Source: Hyperoodon ampullatus | Lineage: Eukaryota > Chordata > Mammalia > Artiodactyla > Ziphiidae | Length of the DNA stretch: 64,000 nt | Assembly (NCBI GenBank): GCA_949752795.1 | Contig: OX457061.1 | Span: 31,500,425 to 31,564,424, forward strand | Reading direction: 5' to 3' | Shown: in pieces, positions 32,441-42,040 of the stretch | Layout of the letters: every line of letters starts with the position of its first letter | Position numbering within the stretch: the first letter of the stretch is position 1 | Position numbers and translations under genes: made by a program | Notes under the pieces: model-generated | The model's input: the letters and a program-made list of their open reading frames with translations, nothing else | Databases searched by the model: none | What the model was told of the DNA's origin: nothing

Positions 32441-33185
32441 TCATCCTATGTTAATGGAGTTCACGCAAAAGTCAGCATAAAACTGGTCTTTGCCTAAAAT
32501 GTTATACCTCGGAGATTAAAAATAGGAATGTAATGTGGACTTGCCGACATGTGGTGGGTTATTTCTTTCTGTTCAGTGGGAAAGCTATAACTACATAGAT
32601 TAGCAAAACTTGTGCAAGAATGGATGTAAAACAGATTTATCTCTGTGTCAGCTTTATCTGATCCATTTGGTCTTGCAGAGTTTGGATGGCTTCCTTTGTT
32701 ACAATAACCAGCTTTCAAACATCTATATCCTTAGGGTATTAAATGTCAGTCTCCTGATGTACCAGTCAAGGAGAGAGGGTGGGCAATCTGTGGGCTGGGG
32801 AAGTACTCTTTGTGTGCAAGGCAGAGGGGTTGCATGTGTACCCAGGCTGGCTGCTGGGATGACCTCCAGAAACTCCTACCACTTCCCCGTGTCACCGTGT
32901 AGGGGTGCTGAAGCACCACTGCCATTAATATCTTTCTACAAAGAATTCAGAAAGATTTCCTGTCACTGACAAGGACAGATTTGTTAGAGGTCTCTCAAGG
33001 AAATGGACAATAACTAATTAATTGAGCTCTCCGGGACTTTCCGTGCTGTCGGTCTTCATTTATCTGTTCTCGTTTCTCAACACGCAGGTCTAGCTCTCCT
33101 TTCTCATTCTTTCCTTCCTTTCTTTTCCCCTTTCATTATGTCTGCCACTCCCATATTTCCCTTTTGCTTCATTCTCTCCCACCTC
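32441..33185. other. Unassigned stretch, pyrimidine-rich toward the right
   Basis: No repeat recognised up to the L1 target site. 33100-33200 is strongly T/C-rich, the kind of A/T-run that the L1 endonuclease uses as a target. Confidence 0.45.
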
Positions 33186-33301
33186 TTTTTCTCTCTCTTT
33201 TTTTAATTGAAGTTTTGAATTTTATTTATTTTTTTATACAGCAGGTTCTTATTAGTTATCTATTTTATACATATTAGTGTATATATATCAATCCCAATTT
33301 C

Positions 33302-33345
33302 CCAATTCATCCCACCCCCACCCCCCCACCACCACCACTTTCCCC
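33302..33345 (-). other. L1 3' UTR G-rich polypurine tract
   Basis: Plus strand shows runs of C3, C5 and C7 separated by single A ('cccacccccaccccccc', 33311-33327). On the L1 sense strand this is a G-quadruplex motif in the 3' UTR, a conserved feature of L1 elements. Confidence 0.7.
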
Positions 33346-33424
33346 CCATGGTGTCCATACGTTTTGTTCTCTACATCTGTGTCTCAATTTCTGCCCTGCA
33401 AACCGGTTCATCTGTACCATTTTT

Positions 33425-34290
33425 CTAGGTTCCACATATATACGTTAATATATGATATTTGTTTTTCTCTTTCTGACTTATTTCACCCTGTATGACAGCC
33501 TCTAGATGAATCCACGTCTCTACAAATGACCCAATTTCGTTCCTTTTTATGGCTGAATAATATTCCATTGTATATATGTACCACATCTTCTTTATCCATT
33601 CGTCTGTCAATGGGCATTTAGGTTGCTTCCATGTCCTGGCTATTGTAAATAGTGCCGCAATGAACATTAGGTGCATGTGTCTTTTTGAATTATGGTCTTC
33701 TCTGGGTATATGCCCAGTAGTGGGATTGCTGGGTCATATGGTAATTCTATTTTTAGTTTTTTACAGAACCTCCATACTGTTCTCCATAGCGGCTGTATCA
33801 ATTTGCATTCCCACTAACAGTGCAAGAGGGTTCCCTTTTCTCCACACCCTCTCCAGCATTTGTTGTTTGTAGATTTTCTGATGATTGCCCGTTCTAACTG
33901 GTGTGAGGTGATACCTCATTGTAGTTTTGATTTGCATTTCTCTAATAATTAGTGATGTTGAGCAGCTTTTCATGTGCTTCTTGGCCATCTGTATGTCTTC
34001 TTTGGGGAAATGTCTATTTAGGTCTTCTGCCCATTTTTGGATTGCGTTGTTTGTTTCTTTAATATTGAGCTACATGAGCTGTTTATACATTTTGGAGATT
34101 AATCCTTTGTCTGTTGATTCATTTGCAAATATTTTCTCCCATTCTGAGGGTTGTCTTTTCGTCTTGTTTATGGTTTCCTTTGCTGTGCAAAAGCTTTTAA
34201 GTTTCATTAGGTCCCATTTGTTTATTTTTGTTTTTATATCCATTTCTTTAGGAGGTGAGTCAAAAAAGGATCTTGCTGTGATTTATGTCA
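33425..34290 (-). pseudogene. L1 ORF2, C-terminal part (broken)
   Basis: Minus-strand pieces carry the L1 ORF2 C-terminal region, including 'EWIKKMW'-like and 'YTMEYYSAIKRNEI' text at 33425-33676 and '[20 protein letters not shown]' at 33761-33988. They lie in different frames, so frameshifts separate them. A two-base loss near 34290 breaks the join to the upstream part. Confidence 0.85.
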
Positions 34291-34842
34291 GAGTGTTCTT
34301 CCTATGTTTTCCTCTAAGAGTTTTATAGTGTCTGGTCTTACATTTAGGTCTCTAATCCACTTTGAGTTTATTTTTGTGTATGGTGTTAGGGAGTGATCTA
34401 TCTTTATTCTTTTCCGTGCAGCTCTCCAGTTTTCCCAGCACCACTTATTGAAGAGACTGTCTTTTCTCCATTGTATATCCTTCCCTCCTCTGTCATAGAT
34501 TAGTTGACCATAGGTGTATAGGTTGATCTCTGGACTTTCTGTCTTGTTCCATTGATTCATGTTTCTGTTTTTGTGCCAGTACCATACTGTCTTGATTACT
34601 GTAGCTTTGTAGTATACACTGAAGTCAGGGAGTCTGATTCCTCCAGGTCCATTTTTTTCCCTCAAGACTGCTATGGCTATTCGGGGTCTTTTGTGTCTCC
34701 ATACAAATTTTAAGATTTTTTGTTCTAGTTCCATAAAAAATTTTAAGATTTTTTGTTCTAGTTCCATAAAAAATGCCATTGGTAATTTGATAGGGATTGC
34801 ATTGAATCTGTAGACTGCTTTGGGTAGTATAGTCATTTTCAC
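34288..34842 (-). pseudogene. L1 ORF2, segment after the reverse transcriptase, with 33-bp tandem duplication
   Basis: 184 codons open in one frame, starting with '[19 protein letters not shown]', the L1 segment downstream of the polymerase. Two perfect 33-bp copies lie side by side at 34705-34737 and 34738-34770 and add 11 residues in frame. The frame is offset from the polymerase part by a one-base deletion near 34,900. Confidence 0.88.
34705..34770 (+). repeat. Perfect 33-bp tandem duplication within L1
   Basis: Units 34705-34737 and 34738-34770 are identical, each starting 'aaattttaagattttttg'. The length is a multiple of three, so the ORF2 frame is kept. Confidence 0.97.
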
Positions 34843-36017
34843 AATATTGATTCTTCCAATCCAAGAACATGGTATATCTCTCCATCTGTTGGTATCATTT
34901 TAATTTCTTTCATCAGCGTCTTAGAGTTTTCTGCATACAGGTCTTTTGTCTCCCTAGGTAGGTTTATTCCTAGGTATTTTATTATTTTTGTTGCAATGGT
35001 AAATGGTAAATGGAGTGTTTCCTTAATTTCTCTTTCAGATTTTTCATCATCAGTGTATAGGAATGCAAGAGATTTCTGTGCATTCATTTTGTATCCTGCA
35101 ACTTTACCATATTCACTGATTAGCTCTAGTAGTTTTCTGGTGGCATCTTTAGCACTCTCTATGTATAGTATCATGTCGTCTGCAAACAGTGACAGTTTTA
35201 CTTCTTCTTTTCCAATTTGTATTACTTTTATTCTTTTTTCTTCTCTGATTGTCATGGCTAGGACTTCCAAAACTATGTTGAATAATAGTGGTGAGAGTGG
35301 ACATCCTTGTCTTGTTCCTGATCTCAGAGGAAATGCTTTCTGTTTTTCACCATTGAGAATGATGTTTGCTGTGGGGTTGTCATATATGACCTTTATTATG
35401 TTGAGGTAGGTTCCCTCTATGCCCACTTTCTAGAGAGTTTTTATCATAAATGGGTGTTGAGTTTTGTCAAAAGCTTTTTCTGCATCTATTGAGATGATCA
35501 TATGGTTTTTATTCTTCAGTTTGTTAATATGGTGTATCACATTGGTTGATTTGCGTATATTGAAGAATCCTCGCGTCCCTGGGATCAATCCCACTAGATC
35601 ATGGTGTATGATCCTTTTAATGTGTTGTTGGGTTCTGTTTGGTAGTATTTTGTTGAGGATTTTTGCATCTATATTCATCAGTGATATTGGTCTGTAATTT
35701 TCTTTTTTTGTACTATCTTTGTCTGGTTTTGGTATCAAGGTGATGGTGGCCTCATAGAATGAGTTTGGGAGTGTTCCTTCCTCTGCAATTTTTTGGAAGA
35801 GTTTGAGAAGGATGGGTGTTAGCTCTTCTCTAAATGTTTGATAGAATTCACCTGTGAAGCCATCTGGTCCTGGCGTTTTGTTTGTTGGAAGATTTTTAAT
35901 CACAGTTTCAATTTCATTACTTGTGATTGGTCTGTTCATATTTTCTATTTCTTCCTGGTTCAGTCTTGGAAGTTTATACCTTTCTAAGAATCTGTCCATT
36001 TCTTCCACTTTGTCCAT
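34839..36017 (-). pseudogene. L1 ORF2, reverse transcriptase domain (one in-frame stop)
   Basis: Two collinear minus-strand frames of 195 codons each (36017-35430 and 35426-34839) are in the same phase and separated by a single TAG at 35430-35432. Motifs seen are 'NYRPISLMN', '[17 protein letters not shown]' and the catalytic 'FADDM' (35172-35186), so both active-site aspartates are kept. Known role: target-primed reverse transcription. The stop and the downstream frameshift near 34,900 disable it. Confidence 0.92.
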
Positions 36018-36363
36018 TTTATTGGCATAGAGTTGCTTGTAGTAGTCTCTTAGGATGCTTTGTATTTCTGCGTTGTCTGTTGTAACTTCTCCTTTTTCAT
36101 TTCTAAATTTATTGATTTGAGTCCTCTCCCGCTTTTTCTTGATGAGTCTGGCTAATGGTTTATCAATTTTGTTTATCTTCTCAAAGAACCAGCTTTTAGT
36201 TTTATTGATCTTTGCTATTGTTTTCTTTGCTTCTGTTTCATTTATTTCTGCTCTGATCTTTATGATTTCTTTCCTTCTGCTAACTTTGTGTTTTGTTTGT
36301 TCTTCTTTCTCTAGTTCCTTTAGGTGTAAGGTTAGATTGTTTATTTGAGATTTTTCTTGTTTC
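36018..36363 (-). pseudogene. L1 ORF2 linker between endonuclease and polymerase
   Basis: L1 sequence continuing toward the endonuclease. It is interrupted on its right by the CHR SINE at 36364-36583. Confidence 0.75.
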
Positions 36364-36583
36364 TTTTTTTTTTTTTTTTTTTTTTTTTTTTGCGGTACGC
36401 GGGCCTCTCACTGCTGTGGCCTCTCCCGTTGCGGAGCACAGGCTTCGGACGCGCAGGCTCAGCAGCCATGGCTCACGGGCCCAGCCACTCCGCGACATGT
36501 GGGATCTTCCCAGACTGGGGCACGAACCCGTGTGCCCTGCATCGGCAGGCAGACTCTCAACCACTGCGCCACCAGGGAAGCCC
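36364..36583 (-). mobile_element. CHR-type SINE, short form, nested in L1
   Basis: Reversed CHR SINE with a long T-run (36364-36391) and the usual short-form body. A 19-bp duplication of L1 sequence with one mismatch flanks it, starting 'gagatttttcttg' (36348 and 36584). The SINE therefore landed after the L1. Both run on the minus strand. Confidence 0.95.
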
Positions 36584-36750
36584 GAGATTTTTCTTGTCTC
36601 TTGAGGTAGGCTTGTATAGCTATAATCTTCCCTCTTAGAACTGTTTTTGCCACATCCCATAGGTTTTTGGATTGTTGTGTTTTCATTGTCATTTGTCTCT
36701 AGGTATTTTTTTGATTTCCTCTTTGATTTCTTCAGTGATCACTTGGTTAT

Positions 36751-37427
36751 TTAGTAACATATTATGTAGCCTCCATGTGTTTGTGTTTTTACGTTTTTTT
36801 CCAGGTAATTGATTTCTAATCTCATAGTATTGTGTTCAGAAAACATGCTTGATATGATTTCAATTATCTTAAATTTACTGAGGCTTGATTTGTGACCGAA
36901 GACGTGATCTATCCTGGAGAATGTTCTGTGCACACTTGAGAAGAAAGTGTAATCTGCTCTTTTTGGATGGAATGCCCTATAAATATCAATGAAATCTATC
37001 TGGTCTATTGTATCATTTAAAGCTTCTGTTTCCTTATTAATTTTCTGTTTGGATGATCTGTTCATTGGTGTAAGTGAGGTGTTAAAGTCCCCCACTATTA
37101 TTGTGTTGCTGTCGATTTCCTCTTTTAGAGCTGTTAGCAGTTGCCTTATGTATTGAGGTGCTCCTACGTTTGGTGCATATATATTTATAATTGTTATATC
37201 TTCTTCGATTGATTGCTTGATCATTATGTAGTGTCCTTCCTGTCTCTTGCAACATTCTTTATTTTAAAGTCTATTTTATGTGATATGAGTATTGTTACTC
37301 CAGCTTTCTTTTGATTTCCATTTTCATGGAATATCTTTTTCCTCACTTTCAGTCTGTATGTGTCCCTAGGTCTGAAGTGGGTCTCTTGTAGACAGCACAT
37401 ATATATAGGTCTTGTTTTTGTATCCAT
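36751..37427 (-). pseudogene. L1 ORF2, endonuclease domain (frameshifted)
   Basis: Two minus-strand pieces: 67 codons (37427-37224) with 'CCLQETHFRPRDTYRLKV', and 157 codons (37224-36751) with 'IVGDFNTSLTPMNRSSKQK', 'RIDHVFGHKSSLSKFK' and 'SEHNTMRLEI'. These correspond to the apurinic-endonuclease-like fold that nicks target DNA. The catalytic aspartates and histidine appear present; an aspartate near the final histidine reads as glutamate. A one-base loss near 37,235 shifts the frame. Confidence 0.88.
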
Positions 37428-37911
37428 TCAGCAAGCCTGTGTCTTTTGGCTTGAGCATATAATCCATTCACGTTTAAGGTAATAATCGATATGTATGTTC
37501 CTATGACCATTTTCTTAATTGTTTTGGGTTTGTTTGTGTAGGTCCTTTTCTTCTCTTGTGTTTCCCACTTAGAGAAGTTCCTTTAGCATTTGTTGTAGAG
37601 CTGGTTTTGTGATGCTGAATTCTCTTAGCTTTTGCTTGTCTGTAAAGCTTTTGATTTCTCCATCGAATCTGAATGAGATCCTTGCTGGGTAGAGTAATCT
37701 TGGTTGTCGGTTCTTCCCTTTTATCACTTTAAGTATATCATGCCACTCCCTTCTGGCTTGTAGAGTTTCTGCTGAGAAATCGGCTGTTAACCTTAGGGAG
37801 TTCCCTTGTATGTTATTTGTCGTTTTTCCCTTGCTGCTTTCAATAATCTCTTGTCTTTAATTTTTGCCAATTTGATTACTGTGTGTCTCAGCATGTTTTT
37901 CTCTCTCTTTT

Positions 37912-38435
37912 ATAGACTCTATGCGTAAAAAAAATAAAAAAACCAAACCCAACCAAACCCTAGCAGGGCACGTATATTCAAAGATTTTTCTAGGAATAGG
38001 GATCATTTCTTCAGAGTCTGAAAAGTGTCATCTTCCAGGGTTGGAAGGGGCCTCAGAAGTTTTTACTTTGTAGTGGATATGTAAATAATCTTTAGTATCC
38101 TTGGTAAGGAATTGCAAAGTTTTCGTTAAAAGTCTATAGTGACTGTGTACCTATATGTGTATCTGTATCTACATCTATAATCTCCTATGTAATTAAATGG
38201 AAATTTCATCATAACCTGCAGACAGTTCCACAAGACCTTGAATACTCCATGCAGATGTTACTTCATCTTTCTCCTCATAATTGGGCTGCCTGGCTCATTG
38301 GGTTGGAGCAGGGCATCAATAAACTCAAGGTTGCCTGTTCTCTTTTCAGTCACTGTGCACAGAGAGCCTGAATTCCCAGTATGCCTGCTCCACTACCTTT
38401 GTTTTTGTGCCCATCTACGCCGAGAAGTACAGGGC
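37912..38435. other. Unassigned stretch
   Basis: An A-rich patch lies at 37927-37966. No other repeat or gene recognised. Confidence 0.45.
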
Positions 38436-38439
38436 ATGT

Positions 38440-38665
38440 AGTGGGGTCATTGGAGGTGGCTCTAGATCAAAGCAGACAGGTCTGGGATTGAATCCTGGCC
38501 CTGCCATTTTCTTTATGTATGTGAGCTTTAGCAGTCATTGGACCTCTTGGTGCCTCAGTTTTACTATCTGCAAAGTGGGGATACCAACTTCTTGAATCTC
38601 AGTAGTTTATTGTATGAATCAGATGAAGTAAGCCTGTGAACATGTTGGAAACTTAGTGCTGTCTC
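38440..38665 (+). mobile_element. MIR SINE, near full length
   Basis: 'ctgggattgaatcctggccc', 'tgccattttctttatgtatg', 'gtgcctcagttttactatct' and 'gcaaagtggggataccaact'. Confidence 0.8.
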
Positions 38666-38667
38666 AA

Positions 38668-38765
38668 GGGTGACCAGCTGTCCCAGTTCACCTAGGAGCG
38701 GAGGGTTGCTTGGGGCACAGGACTTTCAGTGCTAAAACTGGAAAAACTGGGATGGTTGGTCATCC
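38668..38765. mobile_element. Short MITE-like element
   Basis: About 98 bp with imperfect terminal inverted repeats: 'gggtgaccagctgtcccagt' on the left and 'aactgggatggttggtcatc' on the right (17 of 21 pairs). The interior 'ggacaggactttcag'-type text is typical of a small old DNA transposon. Family not named. Confidence 0.6.
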
Positions 38766-39019
38766 TACTCAGAGCCCAGCTTAAACAGTGACCCCAGTGG
38801 GTAACAGAACTTTCTCCATGGTTGAAGGAAATCTTGTTTTTGTTTGTTTGTTTGTTTTATGTGGACTAACTGCCTGCTCTATTTTGGATCAGTGGCCTGA
38901 TCGCTGGTTTGGAGAAGGCTTACTCACTGTCTCTCCCCTCAGTGTCTCAAGGGGTGGTGTGAAACTTTAAAACAAAAGTTTGCAAATGTTTAAAATGAAG
39001 CAAGCACAAATTCCTTTGT

Positions 39020-39218
39020 CTGAGTTGGAGCTTGTTCATTCTTCAAGACCCAGTACATTTGTTACCCTATTCATGAGCCTTTACCCATGAGATCTCTCTC
39101 CTCAGCATGAGCTGTGCTTTTAGGCGATAATGTGTTAGGTTATTGCTTTACCTCCAAGTATATTTTTAAACTCCTTGAAGCCAGATACCCTGCCTTATAT
39201 TTTCTGAGTATTCACTGA
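39020..39218 (+). mobile_element. L2 LINE 3' fragment
   Basis: 'ggagcttgttcattcttcaa', 'gacccagtacatttgttacc', 'aaactccttgaagccagata' and 'gagtattcactgaatgaatg' give the L2 3' end, whose tail has grown into the GAAT repeat. Confidence 0.65.
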
Positions 39219-39270
39219 ATGAATGAATAAATGAGAGAATGAATGAATAAATGAGAGAATGAATGATTTA
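39219..39270 (+). repeat. (GAAT)n with perfect 20-bp tandem duplication
   Basis: Units 39221-39240 and 39241-39260 are identical ('gaatgaataaatgagagaat'). It arises from the L2 tail. Confidence 0.95.
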
Positions 39271-40020
39271 TAAGTGGGGAGATGAGTCAGAGGGAATAAA
39301 TGGGGCATGAGGGAGTGAATAAATGCATGAATAAATTAATGATTTTTCTGTGTTAATTAAAAGCATACGTGCCTTTTTAGTCTGGCCCTGTTGTGTATCT
39401 CACATCTAGAATTTTTAAACTTCAAATCCTGGATCCCAAGTCCTTTTTCTTAGCCTTTGCTGCCATAACAAATTCCTAATACTCAAAATGACCCAGCTCA
39501 CCTTGGGGGTACCACTCATTGTTTGATAAACTGGGAGAATATAACTTATTTTTTCTTAAAAATTTTAAAGATTAATTTTAAAATGAAAAGTTAAACCTAC
39601 ATATGGCAAATAGAAAACAAATCATTCAAACTACACATGATCTAAAATGAAAAGTATCTGTCTCGTCAATGTTCTCCCATATCCCTGTTTCATTCCTCTG
39701 AAATTAAAGTTTCTGCTTTTAGTTTTTTCGGTGGCTACAATTGAAATTCTAAATAAAAGAACTTTATGTTTTTGGTGTATCAAAATTTGAGGGTGTATTT
39801 TGACATCCTGTTATGGAAGTTGAAATATTGGTCATTTTCAGCATTGTCCATCTTCCTTTGCTTCTCTACCTCCTGAGACACAGTAATTCTAATGGTCAGC
39901 TTTATGCCTTTACAATTTCTCCCTTCTCTATTTGTTGACTTATATTTAGTCATTATCTATGGAATATTCCCACTATACACTCCACTTACATTTATTTCTA
40001 CAACTCTCCTCTGCTCCTGA
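39271..40020. other. Unassigned AT-rich stretch
   Basis: No recognisable repeat or gene. Confidence 0.45.
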
Positions 40021-40038
40021 TTTTTGTTATATTTATTT

Positions 40039-40329
40039 ATTTTAAATTTATTTATTTTTATTTTTGGCTGTGTTGGGTCTTCATTTCTGTTAGAGGGCTT
40101 TCTCTAGTTGTGGCAAGCGGGGGCCACTCTTCGTCGCGGTGTGCGGGCCTCTCACTATTGTGGCCTCTCTTGTTGGCAGAGCGCAGGCTCCAGACGTGCA
40201 GGCTCAGTAGTTGTGGCTCACGGGCCTAGTTGCTCCGCGGCATGTGGGATCTTCCCAGACCAGGGCTCGAACCCATGTCCCCTGCATTGGCAGGCAGATT
40301 CTCAACCACTGCGCCACCAGGGAAGCCCC
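40039..40329 (-). mobile_element. CHR-type SINE, intermediate/long form
   Basis: Reversed SINE with AT-rich tail, 'tttggctgtgttgggtcttc', a body of mixed long- and short-form words, 'gctcgaacccatgtcccctg' and 'gcgccaccagggaagccc'. A 14-bp duplication 'tgttatatttattt' flanks it (40025-40038 and 40330-40343). Confidence 0.92.
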
Positions 40330-41161
40330 TGTTATATTTATTTTTATGTTGTCAAATTTTACAGCATTTACTTTCTGTTCTGTCACTCTAATTGTTTTTA
40401 GTAGTGCTTTTCCACAGGTTTATTCTAAATATTAACCAAAGAATGATAGAACTCAACCAAGTGAGGGGACTGGACCCAAAGAGAAGGAAAGTAATCATAA
40501 GTTACTCACAAGAGATGCTGAGTCACAGGGCCCAGGGATTTCTCTCTTGATTTCTTTGGCACTCTCTTTCCTCCTGGGTCATGCTTAGCTATAATTTTTA
40601 TTCACGTATTTCTCTTATTTTGTTTTCTTCTTGTATTGCATTTTTGTTTTACTGGAGCACTTCATCCGAACTTTTTTTTTCATATGGAGTTTAAGGGGTA
40701 GCATTTAAATATCTTTGTATGTCTGAGAATGTCTTTATTTTGATTTCACTTTTGATGGATAGTTTGGCTGGGTATAGATTTCTAATTTCAAACATTTCCC
40801 TGAGAACTTTGAAGGAATTGCTATAGAGATGTATGCTGTCATTCTGATCTTGTTACTTTGTAGGTAACCTCCCTTCCCTAGGATGATTTTTAGGATTTTT
40901 GTCTTTGCCTTTGGAGTTCTGAAATTTCACCAAAATTTGTTCAGATGTATTCTGTTTCTATTCACTTTGCTTTTATCTTGGTAGGTCTTTTCATTATAAA
41001 GAGTTATCTCTTTATTTACCTCTGGGACTTCCTCTCTCCCCCTCATCCACATTATTTCTTTGATTATTTTCTTCTCTCTATAGTCTCAATTTTTGCTTCT
41101 AGGGGTCATATTAGATATACACCGACTTCCTGGCTCTGTCTTCTATAATCTTGTATTTTCT

Positions 41162-41371
41162 TTTTTTTTTTTTTTTTTTCCGATACGCGGGCCTCTCGCC
41201 GCTGTGGCCTCTCCCGTTGCGGAGCACAGGCTCCGGACGCGCAGGCTCAGCGGCCATGGCTCACGGGCCCAGCCGCTCCGCGGCATGTGGGCTCCTTCCG
41301 GACCGAGGCACGAACCCGTGTCCCCTGCACCGGCAGGCGGACTCTCAACCACTGCGCCACCAGGGAAGCCC
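41162..41371 (-). mobile_element. CHR-type SINE, short form
   Basis: Reversed CHR SINE with a perfect 16-bp duplication 'taatcttgtattttct' (41146-41161 and 41372-41387). It is the first of two independent insertions 42 bp apart. Confidence 0.96.
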
Positions 41372-41413
41372 TAATCTTGTATTTTCTATCTCTTTTAATA
41401 TTTGCTCTTTTTA

Positions 41414-41631
41414 TTTTATTTATTTTATTTTTTATTTTTTGCGGTACGCGGGCCTCTCACTGTTGTGGCCTCTCCTGTTGCGGAGCACAGGCTCCGGACG
41501 TGCAGGCTCAGTGGCCATGGCTCATGGGCCCAGCCACTCCACAGCACGTGGGATCTTCCCGGACCGGGGCACGAACCCGTGTCCCCTGCATCGGTAGGCA
41601 GACTCCCAACCACTGCGCCACCAGGGAAGCC
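41414..41631 (-). mobile_element. CHR-type SINE, short form
   Basis: Reversed CHR SINE with a T/A-rich tail and a perfect 18-bp duplication 'taatatttgctcttttta' (41396-41413 and 41632-41649). Its duplication differs from that of its neighbour, so this is a separate insertion and not a segmental copy. Confidence 0.96.
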
Positions 41632-41700
41632 TAATATTTGCTCTTTTTAATGGGAAATTTTCTTTATCTCTCCAGCCTTTAACCTTATCCATTGTAATTA

Positions 41701-42040
41701 TTTATTCCATACATTGCTTTTTAAAATATTTTGGTAATCATATTTAATTAATTAATTAATTTCCAGGCATTTTTTCTTATATTCTGATTGCTCTTATATC
41801 ACAGCAACAATTACACTTCATTAATTAATTAATTTTTGATTATTTTTGTTTTTTTTAAAGAGGTACAAACCTCCAGTTATAATCACTAATTTATTTTGAT
41901 GTATATTCAACATCCACTAAAATATGTCTAAAGATATTTTAATTCTAATAAAGATATTTCATTCTAATTTTAAATATTAGAATATTTAAAAACTATTTTC
42001 ATTTTCTTTAATCATTTCTGTTTCTTTTGGGGTCATATTG
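41701..42040. other. AT-rich stretch with AATT simple repeats
   Basis: 'ttaattaattaattaa' near 41743-41760 and again near 41819-41834. No gene. Confidence 0.6.

Larger units (their letters stand above)
33202..37895 (-). mobile_element. L1 LINE, 5'-truncated, with intact target-site duplication
   Basis: A single L1 insertion on the minus strand: A-tail (as T) and 3' UTR on the left, ORF2 across the middle, and part of the region upstream of ORF2 at the right (about 37,470-37,895). It is bounded by a perfect 16-bp duplication 'tttttctctctctttt' (33186-33201 and 37896-37911), which fixes both ends. A CHR SINE lies inside it (36364-36583). No L1 promoter is included, and ORF2 carries several breaks, so the copy is not autonomous. 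Old L1 pieces elsewhere in the window are far more decayed. Confidence 0.93.
40585..41700 (-). mobile_element. Old L1M/HAL1-like fragment, host of two CHR SINEs
   Basis: Reversed text 'aatgtctttattttgatttc', 'gatggatagtttggctgggt', 'atgctgtcattctgatcttg', 'ggagttctgaaatttcacca', 'ttatttctttgattattttc' matches old L1M/HAL1 sequence, as at 7.4-8.4 kb. Two short CHR SINEs are inserted at 41162-41371 and 41414-41631. Confidence 0.65.

Noticed and set aside
34288..36017. Intact L1 ORF2 protein
   Set aside because: The frames are long and recognisable, but a TAG at 35430-35432 and frameshifts near 34,900 and 34,290, plus breaks in the endonuclease part, show a pseudogene.
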